Made by a program: the position numbers and the translations under genes. From positions 1 through 64,000 of the forward strand of contig DCDG01000022.1 in assembly GCA_002316315.1 (NCBI GenBank): a DNA stretch of 64,000 nucleotides, in the 5' to 3' direction. This document shows positions 52,205-60,715 of the stretch, piece by piece. This DNA comes from Candidatus Aminicenantes bacterium UBA1061. GTDB taxonomy: Bacteria; Acidobacteriota; Aminicenantia; Aminicenantales; Saccharicenantaceae. The notes below the pieces were generated by a model that ran no database searches, was not told the origin of the DNA, and saw only the letters and a program-made list of their open reading frames with translations. The first letter of the stretch is position 1. Each line of letters opens with the position of its first letter.

Positions 52205-53468
52205 CGACTTTACCTCCAATTTTCCTGAAATCATCGAAAAAGTTTGGATAGGATTTAGAGACACAGGCCGGATCTTTTATCAAAATCTTTCCATCAGCTA
52301 TGATGCCCGCTACAGCTGCGGCTATGGCCATTCGGTGATCATGATGAGGATCGACAATTCCAGAAGATAAATGACTCCGGCGAATTTCCATCCAGTCGCC
52401 ATTAATAGAAATATCTGCCCCAAGTTTGGAGAATTCTTCAGACAGGACTTTAGCTCGGTGGCTTTCTTTATGGGACAGCCGATTGACACCTTTAATTCTG
52501 GTCAGCCCCTCGCAGGCACAGGCCAGGACGGCCAGCGGTGGAAAAAGATCCGGGCAGTCAGTAGCGTCAAAGATAAAAGCCTTTAGGGTAGATTTTTCAA
52601 CTTTTATTATGGCTGAATTGCGTTTGCCTGTTTTACTGCTTGTCTTATCAGAAGGAAAGCTGTCAATACTCAGTTGAGCTCCACAAGCCTCCAGAGCCTC
52701 GAGAATTTTTCTGTCACCCTGGCAGGAATCAAGTTCCAGGCCGCCTACAGTCACGTTGCCTCCAACTGCACCGGCTACCAGTAAAAAAGCGGCCGCACTC
52801 CAGTCGCCCTCGATTCTGTATTCCCTGGCCTGAAATTTTTGCCGGCCTTTGATGTAAAACTTCCGGTAATCTTCATTAAAGATGGAAATCCCAAAATCAC
52901 CGGCCACTTTCAAGGTGATATCTATGTAGGCTTTGCTTTTTAAGTTCTCGACTTCAAGGACAGAATCTTCTTCGGCGCAAGGCAAGGCCAGCAGCAAACC
53001 GGTTAGAAACTGAGAAGTGGTGGAGCCATCAACCGTCGCTCTTCCTCCCCGAAGTGGACCTTTAAGCCTCAAAGGAGGATAGCCAGCCTGGCTCTCACAT
53101 TGAACACCAAGTGCCTGAAGTGGTTTTTCTATCATCCCGACTGGACGTCTGAACAAGGTGCCGCGGCCGGTAAGAATGATTTCTTCAGAGATGAGGGAAG
53201 CTAAGGCCGGAAACATCCGCAGGCAAAGTCCCGATTCTCCACAGTTCAATTCCCTTTTTACAAGCTTTATTCCTCCTTTTATTTTTAGACGGTCACCCTC
53301 CTTCCAGATTTTTGCTCCGAGGTCTTGAGCTATTCCCAGAGCAGCTAAGGAGTCATCACAGAAAGAAGGATTGGCAATTTCAGTCATGCCATCTGAAAGA
53401 AGAGCCGCTGCGACAACTCTTTGCATAAAACTTTTGGAAGGAGGAGCTGCCACCGTTCCGCTAATCAT
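52197..53468 (-). CDS. aroA: 3-phosphoshikimate 1-carboxyvinyltransferase (EPSP synthase)
   Basis: 423 residues from ATG 53468 (GGGGAGG, 7-nt spacing). The first catalytic-type Lys and Ser are in APPSKSFMQRVVAA (about residues 8-21), followed by NCGESGLCLRMFPALA and DGSTTSQFLTGLLLA. The C-terminal region has the DPHHDHRMAIAAAVA signature. Overlaps aroE-aroK by 8 bp. Confidence 0.95.
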   Translation of the reverse strand: MISGTVAAPPSKSFMQRVVAAALLSDGMTEIANPSFCDDSLAALGIAQDLGAKIWKEGDRLKIKGGIKLVKRELNCGESGLCLRMFPALASLISEEIILTGRGTLFRRPVGMIEKPLQALGVQCESQAGYPPLRLKGPLRGGRATVDGSTTSQFLTGLLLALPCAEEDSVLEVENLKSKAYIDITLKVAGDFGISIFNEDYRKFYIKGRQKFQAREYRIEGDWSAAAFLLVAGAVGGNVTVGGLELDSCQGDRKILEALEACGAQLSIDSFPSDKTSSKTGKRNSAIIKVEKSTLKAFIFDATDCPDLFPPLAVLACACEGLTRIKGVNRLSHKESHRAKVLSEEFSKLGADISINGDWMEIRRSHLSSGIVDPHHDHRMAIAAAVAGIIADGKILIKDPACVSKSYPNFFDDFRKIGGKVDE

Positions 53469-54840
53469 TGAACACCTCCCCAACTTCGCTCTCTATTTTG
53501 TCTGTCACTTCTTCCAGGCTCTTTTCGCTATTAACCATCAGATCAGCTGTAGTAAAATAGAGGCCTTTTCTTGTTTCATAGAGATTTTCAATTTCCTGCT
53601 GATTGCCTTTATCCAATAAAGGTCTTTTTGTTCCGCTGGCTCTTTTAAGACATGTTTTGAGAGTCGAATACAAAAAAATGACAGTCGAATTTTCCTTAAG
53701 AACCTGACGGCTCTCTTCATCCATAATGGCCCCGGCTCCAGGTGAGAAAACAGCTCCTCTCTCAGCAGCCAATTTTCTAATGGTCACCTTTTCCTGAGCT
53801 CTGAAATAAGCTTCACCTTTTTTATTAAATATCTCCTCTATGCTCATTTTTTCCCTGCTCTCAATCAGTCTGTCGGTATCAATGAATTTCAAACCCATTT
53901 TTGAAGCCAGTCTTTCTCCAATAGAAGTTTTGCCACTACCCATAAACCCGACGAGTGTAATATTTCTCCTTTTCCTTGTGGTATCATCCTGATCAAAAAA
54001 AGAAGAAAAATTAGAAAGGACTTGTACCGCTGACGTCTGGCCGATAGGAGCTGGCTGCCTGCCTGAATCATGTGATCTAAAAGTTCCCGGCCCCACCTTT
54101 CCCCCCTTTTGCTGACTGAAAAAAATCTCCCGGGCCTCTACCGCCTGATGGAAGAGCCACTCTTCCCCACTAATGGCCTGACAACCAGCAGATGCGGCCA
54201 GCGGTAAGATGACAGGTTGCTTATAATTAGCTTCAAGGACAACCTGGTCCCTTTTCAGCCAGTTCTTGTTTATAAATCCTTCCCCGGAAGTTATAGCTGA
54301 AATGACAATCTGAGCTCCTTTTATAATATTGGCTAAAAACTCAGGTTCAGCCGCCTGGCAGCCCAGAGAGGCAGCTAATTTTCTGGCCTTTTCTGCAGTC
54401 CTGTTAACAATCGTTACTTCCGCCCCTCGTTGGATTAGACTAAAAGCCGCCGAGGCCCCGGCCCCACCCGCCCCGATGACCACACACTTTTTCCCGGCCA
54501 GTTGAATATTCCTTCTCTCCAGAGCCATAACGACTCCGGCTGGATCAGTGTTAAAGCCTTTAACCCCATCTCTCCACCTGGTAATGGTATTCACGCTGCC
54601 CGTGGCTGAAGCCACCTCATCAAGCTCTGAAAGATAGGGAATAATCTCAGTTTTAAAAGGAGAAGTAATGTTCATGCCATCAAAGCTAAAAGAATTAAAA
54701 ATAAAAATTATTTCACCGGCTGAATCGGCCGCTATCCGTCCATAGACAGCTTCTCCTGGTAAATCTTTAAAAAAATGCTCAAAAATAAGGGGACTTTTAC
54801 TGTGGAAAACAGGCGAGCCGGCGACCCCGAAAAACTTCAT
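53461..54840 (-). CDS. aroE-aroK: Fused shikimate dehydrogenase - shikimate kinase
   Basis: 459 residues. AroE domain about 1-255: GVAGSPVFHSKSPLIFEHFF, the Lys in ITSPFKTEI, VVIGAGGAGASAAFSL (NADP loop). A linker of about 30 residues rich in Ser/Gly/Gln (GPGTFRSHDSGRQPAPIGQ) follows, then AroK about 293-450: GFMGSGKTSIGERLA (Walker A) and SPGAGAIMDEESRQV. The fusion catalyses two consecutive steps. It is an uncommon arrangement in bacteria. Confidence 0.94.
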   Translation of the reverse strand: MKFFGVAGSPVFHSKSPLIFEHFFKDLPGEAVYGRIAADSAGEIIFIFNSFSFDGMNITSPFKTEIIPYLSELDEVASATGSVNTITRWRDGVKGFNTDPAGVVMALERRNIQLAGKKCVVIGAGGAGASAAFSLIQRGAEVTIVNRTAEKARKLAASLGCQAAEPEFLANIIKGAQIVISAITSGEGFINKNWLKRDQVVLEANYKQPVILPLAASAGCQAISGEEWLFHQAVEAREIFFSQQKGGKVGPGTFRSHDSGRQPAPIGQTSAVQVLSNFSSFFDQDDTTRKRRNITLVGFMGSGKTSIGERLASKMGLKFIDTDRLIESREKMSIEEIFNKKGEAYFRAQEKVTIRKLAAERGAVFSPGAGAIMDEESRQVLKENSTVIFLYSTLKTCLKRASGTKRPLLDKGNQQEIENLYETRKGLYFTTADLMVNSEKSLEEVTDKIESEVGEVFND

Positions 54841-54858
54841 TTCTTATTTCTCCTTCAT

Positions 54859-55509
54859 TTATCCCTCAAAATATTTCAGGATTGTTTTGAGGCTTTTTCG
54901 ATCAAGTTGACCTTCAGCCGTTTCACTTCCAGGTTTAAAGGAAGCATAGGCAAAGGGTGCCCCGAGCAAAGGAGCAGCTACTCTGGTAATCTTTCCTTTC
55001 TGCCCCATTCCTAAAGAAATAATTTTTCCGGCCGCCGCTTCCTCAAGGCCATAAAGAGAAAAAAGAGAAATGATGTCCTGACCGGAATTAACCTGGCAGG
55101 CTATCTTGGCAATATCCGCACCTTCCTGGAAGCATTTCCTGACCGTTCTATTGAGTTCTATGGCTGGCGGAGTTTCCTGATAGTTATGGTAAGAGAGAAT
55201 AACCAGACACCCTTTGTTGCGGGCCAGGCTGATGATGTCCTGTTTAAAAGCTACCGGTGATTCGATTTCTAAATCAACATATTTTGCCCCGTAACAGATA
55301 GCTTCGAGCAAATACTGCTTTCTGTCTTCCTCTGAGAGAAAGCCAGGACGACAGGTAACAATTAAGTCCAGAGGCAAGGAAAAAAGCTGTTTAATTTCGG
55401 CCCCAGTCAGGCTGGCTTTGTCCAGTCTGAGTTCCGCCAGATCAAGACCTTTTAATTTTTTTAGACTGTCTGAAACATTTGAAACTTCAAGACTCACACA
55501 GATCATCAA
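54859..55509 (-). CDS. aroD: 3-dehydroquinate dehydratase, type I
   Basis: 216 residues. Schiff-base Lys in IAKIACQVNSGQD (about residue 137) and the catalytic His in ILSYHNYQETP (about 108), as in type I DHQase; the LIVTCRPGF strand carries the substrate Arg. Length is a little short but the TIM barrel is complete. It overlaps aroB by 23 bp. Confidence 0.93.
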   Translation of the reverse strand: MMICVSLEVSNVSDSLKKLKGLDLAELRLDKASLTGAEIKQLFSLPLDLIVTCRPGFLSEEDRKQYLLEAICYGAKYVDLEIESPVAFKQDIISLARNKGCLVILSYHNYQETPPAIELNRTVRKCFQEGADIAKIACQVNSGQDIISLFSLYGLEEAAAGKIISLGMGQKGKITRVAAPLLGAPFAYASFKPGSETAEGQLDRKSLKTILKYFEG

Positions 55510-56527
55510 TAGCTTCCCCCACTTCTGAAAATCGCAGTCTCTCTACCGAGGCTTCGCCTATAGACCTTAAAAGGACAAAATCAATCATCTGACCGGACTT
55601 CTTTTTGTCCTGATGTATCGGCTCAACAATTTTATCGCGGTCAAATTTCATCGAGACCGGGAGCCCAAACATTTGAAGAAGTTTCCTGATTCTTGATGCT
55701 TCGGCCGCTTCTAACATATTTTTTTTAACCGAGAGATTAGCAGCCAGGATCATTCCCAGACTCACCGCCTCTCCATGAGTAATCCGATAGGCCTTTTCCA
55801 GAGCATGGGCAAAAGTATGGCCAAAATTAAGCTTTTTCCTCTGCCCTCTGTCCTTTTCATCCAGAGAGACAATAGCCGTTTTTATTCTGACGGTCTCGCC
55901 AACTATTCTTCTCAATAGATCGTTATCGAGCCTGAGAGCCTGCTCTGATTCTTCTTCCAGCAATTCGAAAAGGTCACGACTGGCGATCGCCGCACATTTA
56001 ATGATTTCTGAAAAGCCATTGGCCAGCTCTTTCGCCGGTAGAGTTTTCAGGAATGAAAAATCAATCAGGACAAAATCTGGTTGATTGACCACCCCGATCA
56101 TATTTTTAAATCCATTCAGATTGACGCCGTTTTTCCCACCAATGGCCGCATCAACCTGGGCCAGGAGGGTGGTGGGGACAAAACCAAACCTGAGCCCCCT
56201 CATAAAGGTTGAAGCAACAAAGCCGGTAATATCGCTAACCACACCGCCGCCAATTCCCAGAATGAAGGTAGATCTGTCGGCAGAGACACACAGCAGTTGT
56301 CTATAGATTGATTCAACGGTAAGCAGAGTTTTTGTGCCCTCGCCAGATTGGAGAATGATAATATCTCTGGCCGGCGGGAAAAGCTGGTTGTAGAGACGAT
56401 TGACATTATCGTCAGTAATGATGATTATCTCCTGGCCTGCAAGACAAGCTGAAAGTTGACTCATAGAATCATCAATAAGGATCTGGCATCTTCCAGTTTC
56501 ACCATGAAAATAAATTCTTTGACTCAT
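55487..56527 (-). CDS. aroB: 3-dehydroquinate synthase
   Basis: 346 residues. NAD-binding GIGGGVVSDITGFVASTFMRG, FVPTTLLAQVDAAIGGKNGVN, and the zinc site including GHTFAHALE near residue 243 and HGEAVSLG. It starts 3 bp after the DAHP synthase stop. Normal length. Confidence 0.96.
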   Translation of the reverse strand: MSQRIYFHGETGRCQILIDDSMSQLSACLAGQEIIIITDDNVNRLYNQLFPPARDIIILQSGEGTKTLLTVESIYRQLLCVSADRSTFILGIGGGVVSDITGFVASTFMRGLRFGFVPTTLLAQVDAAIGGKNGVNLNGFKNMIGVVNQPDFVLIDFSFLKTLPAKELANGFSEIIKCAAIASRDLFELLEEESEQALRLDNDLLRRIVGETVRIKTAIVSLDEKDRGQRKKLNFGHTFAHALEKAYRITHGEAVSLGMILAANLSVKKNMLEAAEASRIRKLLQMFGLPVSMKFDRDKIVEPIHQDKKKSGQMIDFVLLRSIGEASVERLRFSEVGEAIDDLCES

Positions 56528-56530
56528 GGC

Positions 56531-57361
56531 TCAGCTCAGCAAATTCAAAGACTCAGTGATATAGGTTCTCAGAGCCAGGATCTTTTTAGCTGCTCTCGAA
56601 AACATCTCGGGCGTCAGGGTCTGCTCCTTGTCGCTTAAAGCCTCAGCCGGGTTATAATGAACTTCAATCATCAGCCCATCAGCGCCGGCGGCCACGGCCG
56701 CTAAACTCATCGGTTCGACCAGGCTTTGTCTCCCTGTGGCGTGCGAAGGGTCAACAATCACGGGCAGGTGACTTACCTCTTTAACCGACGGCACAATGCT
56801 CAGGTCAAGGGTGTTTCGAGTATAAGTCTCAAAAGTTCTTATTCCCCGCTCGCAAAGAATGACATTAGGATTGCCTTCAGCCAGAATATATTCAGCACAA
56901 TCCAGCCATTCTGCCATGGTCGAGTTCATTCCTCTCTTGAGCAGGACAGGTTTTCCTATTTTCCCCACTTCTTTAAGCAGAGAAAAATTCTGCATGTTTC
57001 GCGCTCCAATCTGAAGGACATCAGCAAATTCACTGACCCAGCCGGCATCGCGTGTATCAATAACTTCTGTCACTACTGGTAGGCCTGTTTCTTCTCTAGC
57101 TTTAGCCAGAATCTTAAGTCCCTTAATTCCCAGCCCCTGGAAAGAGTAAGGAGAAGATCGAGGCTTGAAAGCGCCACCTCTTAACATATTGGCTCCGGCT
57201 TCTTTGACCGCCATGGCGGTTAGAATGGTCTGTTTCTCACTCTCGACACTGCAGGGACCGGCGATCAGGGCAAAATCCTTTCCGACCTCAATGCCGGAAA
57301 CATTAACCGTTGTTCGTTTCTGGCCGCTGCTTTCCAGTGAATATAATTTAGCTCTGGTCAT
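56531..57361 (-). CDS. DAHP synthase, AroA-I-beta type without regulatory domain
   Basis: Commits PEP and erythrose 4-phosphate to the shikimate pathway. 276 residues: FALIAGPCSVES, MLRGGAFKPRSSPYSFQG (two key Lys/Arg), LLKRGMNSTMAEWLDCAEYI and DPSHATGRQ. It lacks both the N-terminal ferredoxin-like domain and a chorismate mutase domain, so it resembles the unregulated archaeal short form. Control of the pathway therefore probably falls to transcription and TrpE/PheA. The first gene of the aro-trp supra-operon. Confidence 0.94.
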   Translation of the reverse strand: MTRAKLYSLESSGQKRTTVNVSGIEVGKDFALIAGPCSVESEKQTILTAMAVKEAGANMLRGGAFKPRSSPYSFQGLGIKGLKILAKAREETGLPVVTEVIDTRDAGWVSEFADVLQIGARNMQNFSLLKEVGKIGKPVLLKRGMNSTMAEWLDCAEYILAEGNPNVILCERGIRTFETYTRNTLDLSIVPSVKEVSHLPVIVDPSHATGRQSLVEPMSLAAVAAGADGLMIEVHYNPAEALSDKEQTLTPEMFSRAAKKILALRTYITESLNLLS

Positions 57362-57382
57362 TTTTTCTCTCCCTGATACAAG

Positions 57383-57450
57383 CTAATTTAAGAACACCAG
57401 GTGGTTATAAACGAGTTTGATGATAATTTGCATGACATACTCCCTCCCTT
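57383..57450 (-). CDS. Possible leader peptide upstream of DAHP synthase
   Basis: A strong GGGAGGGAG site sits before two overlapping 16-codon frames: ATG 57438 (MSCKLSSNSFITTWCS) and ATG 57433 (MQIIIKLVYNHLVFLN). Neither holds the run of Trp, Phe or Tyr codons expected in an attenuator peptide. Could be a genuine uORF or chance. Confidence 0.25.
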
Positions 57451-57529
57451 GGCAGCCTGACTAAAAAAGCCGACAAAACATAGACCTTTACTGGGAAATA
57501 GAGAAAAATGGGGAGATTATAGACTTATA

Positions 57530-57599
57530 GGGCGGCTGGGACCGCCCAGAAATAAAAACAGAAAGAAGACAGAGCTACAGGTCGAAAACTGAGCTGTCT
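57530..57599 (-). promoter_or_regulatory. Leader hairpins of the aro-trp operon
   Basis: Two hairpins lie soon after the promoter: one at 57567-57599 (AGACAG..AGCTGTCT arms, bulged) with T-rich tracts on both sides, and a 6-bp perfect stem GGGCGG/CCGCCC at 57530-57547. They may form an attenuating or stabilising leader; no T-box consensus is visible. Confidence 0.4.
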
Positions 57600-57621
57600 T
57601 TTTTCCTGGTTCATGCTGGAC

Positions 57622-57650
57622 TTTATAGCAAACCTTCTGGCAGTTGTCAA
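57622..57650 (-). promoter_or_regulatory. Strong promoter of the aro-trp supra-operon
   Basis: Minus strand TTGACA (57645-57650), 17-bp spacer, TATAAA (57622-57627), a near-consensus sigma70 promoter. Predicted start near 57615, so the leader before DAHP synthase is about 250 nt. Confidence 0.75.
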
Positions 57651-57670
57651 GAATATTTTTTAAAATGTTA

Positions 57671-58005
57671 TTTACGCTTGAAAAGTGAACTCTTTACGCT
57701 TGAAAAGTGAACTGTTGATGAGGCATTCCATGTATAGGGGGAATACATGGAACAGATACACAAGCGTCCTCGTTCTATGAGGTCTGCCACCTAAGAGAAA
57801 AAAGAACTGTCAATGCTTACCGGCGCATCGAGTTCTATAACCATCAAATCCATCTCTCCAAAGTCCCCGTCGGCCAGGAAGTAGATATCCATTTAGTCCC
57901 TGACCTCAAACTCGGTTCACTCGAACTTCGCCTCTGGTCTAATAACCAGTTCATTAACTCCATTACCTTCCTTCTATCAGACTTCCCACGAGTTCACTTT
58001 TGAAC
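57671..58005 (+). mobile_element. Internally deleted insertion sequence
   Basis: Ends: TTTACGCTTGAAAAGTGAACT at 57671-57691, repeated at 57693-57713 (22-bp period), and GTTCACTTTTGAAC at 57992-58005, an inverted match of the left tip. Inside, the transposase start MEQIHKR (ATG 57747) runs within about 30 bases into the transposase C terminus in another frame, so most of the gene is lost. Non-autonomous relic. Confidence 0.8.
57747..58003 (+). pseudogene. Transposase remnant (N-tip fused out of frame to C-terminal domain)
   Basis: From 57776 an open stretch of 75 codons reads YEVCHLREKRTVNAYRRIEF... and ends DFPRVHF with TGA at 58001-58003. This resembles the C-terminal domain of integrase-type (DDE) transposases of IS481/ISNCY-like elements; the exact family is from memory. 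The start codon of the former gene is at 57747 in a different frame. Not functional. Confidence 0.75.
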
Positions 58006-58119
58006 TTTTGCTAACAGACCCTTCAAAAAAATTAATCCTCTATAATCGCGTTTCTTATTTTGAATTGATTCTCATATAATAACCGTAACCATAAAAAATA
58101 GCAGAGGCCTTAACTTCAG

Positions 58120-59928
58120 ATGAGCTTCATAACTCTCTTTCCGGAAGAAGAGCCGGAGAAGAAGAAATCATTTAACCTCAAGCCAGAAATGATGAAGGTC
58201 TGGCTGGCTGTGAAACAGGCCAGCGGTGGTTTTAGCGGCGCACTTTTTCTCTCTGGCCTTATACACCTGATTATAGGTGTTGTTCTGTCGGTCACCGCGG
58301 TTTCTTATTATTCATACCCGGGGTCTTCAGGCAGCCAGCCTGCAGTCGACAGCGATTTTAAACTCTTGGCCCGCGCCGTTGAGGAGCTCAACAAAGAAAT
58401 AGGACTCGACGAGCAGCTGGCCAGATTGATGGAAGAGCTTGAAGAAAAGAAACTGCCGGCAGTGGCTCAAAACATTCTGATTATGGATGACCGGATGACG
58501 GAGAAGGAAAAAGTTGAAGTCTATAAGAACCTTCTCGAAAACTTTTTCAAGCAGGGCGGAGGAGTTTCAGTCGCAGAAAAAGCCGGGCAAAAAGAAAGGC
58601 AGCCAGGAAGCAAAGAAGAAAGCTTCAAAATCCACTCGGGCGAGAGAGTTTTCTTAAGTCCTTCAGCTTCAGGCGGCGGAAAATCTGAACTCTATATACT
58701 TGGCCAGGAAGAGGCAAGAGAACTGGAGAGGCTGGAAAAGGCCGGAGCGTTAAAAAATCCGCCCGGTTATGGAGTCGGACACATCATTGATCTCAAGGTT
58801 GGAGATCGAATGATGGAGGTGCCAGCCCAGTATTATTTTCGCTCCTGTCCTTATGAGCAGATTCTGGCTAAAGGGGCCTTGAACTTTTCTATTATTAAGG
58901 GCTTCCCGACCTTTATCTTCTCACCGGCTGAAGATGAACAGGCTAAGAGAGCACGAGAACAAGCTACCACCCAGACCGAGCAATTATTTCCGCAGGGAAC
59001 CTTCCGCGTCTTCTATTACGGAGAAGCAGAATTTCAGGAGCAAAAAGGAGAGGAAACGGCTCAGAAGAAAAGGGAGCCGGTCCATTTTGATCTGGCGGCA
59101 CATAAGTGGTCTGAAATTCTGGATGGCCTGATGGCATATCCGGAAGAAGTCCAGTTTTCTACTTTTGAAAAAGATTATCTTAACAAATACGATTGGGACA
59201 ATCCCGACCTGACCGCTTTTACCAGAAATTTTATTAATTCTAACCTGAATGGCGTCATCTTTATTGAAGATGAATTTACAGCCGCCTTCGACGCGCTGGA
59301 AGAACTTTTTTATAAGAAACCAATTTTCGAAAGAATAGCCGTTCTGATTGAGACTCACCCGACCTCGCCAGTTAGAGATGAGCTCCTCTTCTGCCTGGCC
59401 TCTTCCTTAGATATGGAAAGAAGGATCATCAAAAACCTGGCCCGAGCCTATCCTCAAGCAAGAAATATTTATCTTAAAAAGGCTTCGCTTGATTATGTTT
59501 TCAACTCGCTGCCCAAAGCTTTTGTTTTAAAGCAGGTTTACGAGGAACTTAAGGAAAGCCTCAGCCGGAAAGGTTTTTCCTCACTGGATGAAGCACTGGA
59601 GAAATACGAGCAGGCTGAGCTCAAAATATATGAGGATTTAGCCGGCCGGGGCAGGCAGACGAGGGCCAGAGCTTTATACGCCATTGGGCTTGCCCTCTGG
59701 GAAAAAGGAGATAAGGACACAGCCCTTGAGACCTGGAAAAAAATAGAACGGCCCTACGCCAGCCTTTCTATCAAAAACCTGCTCGACGTCATCAACCAGA
59801 CTCCGCCGGCCAAGCTCGACGAGGAAATTGAGATGGAGATTAATTACCGGTCTAACAAGAACAGTAAGTATCTCTATCGGCGCCAAGTTCAATTCGATAA
59901 GTGGTCCCGCCGGCAGCAGGTCGATTAA
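58120..59928 (+). CDS. Unknown membrane-anchored protein
   Basis: 602 residues, no family recognised. One membrane segment at about residues 38-63 (GALFLSGLIHLIIGVVLSVTAVSYY); the first 37 residues are charged and cytosolic, and the rest is likely periplasmic. It contains a helical Lys/Glu-rich part (75-130), a beta-rich part with a YYFRSCPYEQILAKG segment, and a helical C-terminal region (350-590) that could be TPR-like. The isolated position, with a restriction-modification pair downstream, gives no functional clue. The ATG lacks an obvious ribosome site (AGAGG is 14 nt upstream). Confidence 0.7.
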   Translation: MSFITLFPEEEPEKKKSFNLKPEMMKVWLAVKQASGGFSGALFLSGLIHLIIGVVLSVTAVSYYSYPGSSGSQPAVDSDFKLLARAVEELNKEIGLDEQLARLMEELEEKKLPAVAQNILIMDDRMTEKEKVEVYKNLLENFFKQGGGVSVAEKAGQKERQPGSKEESFKIHSGERVFLSPSASGGGKSELYILGQEEARELERLEKAGALKNPPGYGVGHIIDLKVGDRMMEVPAQYYFRSCPYEQILAKGALNFSIIKGFPTFIFSPAEDEQAKRAREQATTQTEQLFPQGTFRVFYYGEAEFQEQKGEETAQKKREPVHFDLAAHKWSEILDGLMAYPEEVQFSTFEKDYLNKYDWDNPDLTAFTRNFINSNLNGVIFIEDEFTAAFDALEELFYKKPIFERIAVLIETHPTSPVRDELLFCLASSLDMERRIIKNLARAYPQARNIYLKKASLDYVFNSLPKAFVLKQVYEELKESLSRKGFSSLDEALEKYEQAELKIYEDLAGRGRQTRARALYAIGLALWEKGDKDTALETWKKIERPYASLSIKNLLDVINQTPPAKLDEEIEMEINYRSNKNSKYLYRRQVQFDKWSRRQQVD

Positions 59929-60082
59929 ATAATCATTTGGTTTTTTATCAAAACAAATCAATTAAATCTGCTGGATGAAAATTTTACCCTTTAAAATATA
60001 TTCAATCATAGATATGATAATAAGGAAACCCCGTGAGATTAACGGTGGGATTTAAACGTTATTATAATTATTGGAGTCTCAG

Positions 60083-60715
60083 TTGAATAACCACTTAGAC
60101 GAATTATTTAACGATCTTAATCTGGTAGAAAAAATTAAACGGCGTCTTCCTTATCTTTTCCAGCTAGCCGATATGGAAAGTTCACGAGCCGGGAAGATCG
60201 GCATGGAAGCAGGCTCGGTCCGTGAAAAGGTCATTATAGCACTCCTTATCTATAAGTTCGGCGAGGAAAACATAGACACCAATCTACCGATAACCAATCC
60301 GGAAGCCGATGTGAAACTTTTCAACCAGCCAATTTCCATTAAGACAGTAACGGGTAATAGCTTCTCAGGAATAAAATTAATCTGGACAGTTGATCCACAA
60401 AAAGCGGCCGAATTTCAGGTTAATTATAAGCCCAGCTGCGATCTGCTGTTAGTTCAGATTAACTGGGGCAAGGAGGGCGGCTTTTTTTATATTCCATTAA
60501 GGAATCAAGAGCTTGTATTTAATCAACTTGGGAAAGAGCGGTATATAAAACTACCCAAACCCGGGACAAATCCAAGAGGAGTTGAAATAACAAAAGAGGC
60601 TTTGATAACTCTCATAAATTGTGAGCACTCATGTGCTATTCCTATAAAATGGGAAAAAACACAGATAGATATAAGTCCATATAAAAGGTGGGTTGACTTA
60701 TGGAAAGAAGATTGA
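60083..60715 (+). CDS. ThaI-like type II restriction endonuclease
   Basis: 210 residues from a TTG at 60083, chosen because GGAG lies 6 nt upstream (a longer TTG start at 60071 would contain that site). The segment from LFNDLNLVEKIKRRLPYLFQLA and SSRAGKIGMEAGSVREKVIIALLIYKFGEENI through VDPQKAAEFQVNYKPSCDLLLVQINWGK to KLPKPGTNPRGVEITKEAL closely recalls the ThaI family (CGCG-cutting) as I know it. Candidate acidic residues lie in EADVKLF and the Lys in ISIKTVTG, a PD-(D/E)XK-like pattern. It overlaps the methylase start by 16 bp. The recognition site is inferred only. Confidence 0.75.
   Translation: MNNHLDELFNDLNLVEKIKRRLPYLFQLADMESSRAGKIGMEAGSVREKVIIALLIYKFGEENIDTNLPITNPEADVKLFNQPISIKTVTGNSFSGIKLIWTVDPQKAAEFQVNYKPSCDLLLVQINWGKEGGFFYIPLRNQELVFNQLGKERYIKLPKPGTNPRGVEITKEALITLINCEHSCAIPIKWEKTQIDISPYKRWVDLWKED

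Larger units (their letters stand above)
57362..58119. other. Aro-trp leader and IS relic spacer
   Basis: 758 bp. The minus-strand leader (57362-57615) precedes DAHP synthase; 57671-58005 is the deleted IS. The rest (58006-58119) is AT-rich and must hold the promoter of the 602-residue protein gene, though no clear boxes are seen. Confidence 0.5.

Noticed and set aside
57383..57450. Classic tryptophan attenuator upstream of DAHP synthase
   Set aside because: The 16-codon frames have at most one Trp codon and no clear terminator/antiterminator pair next to them; kept only as a weak leader-peptide candidate.
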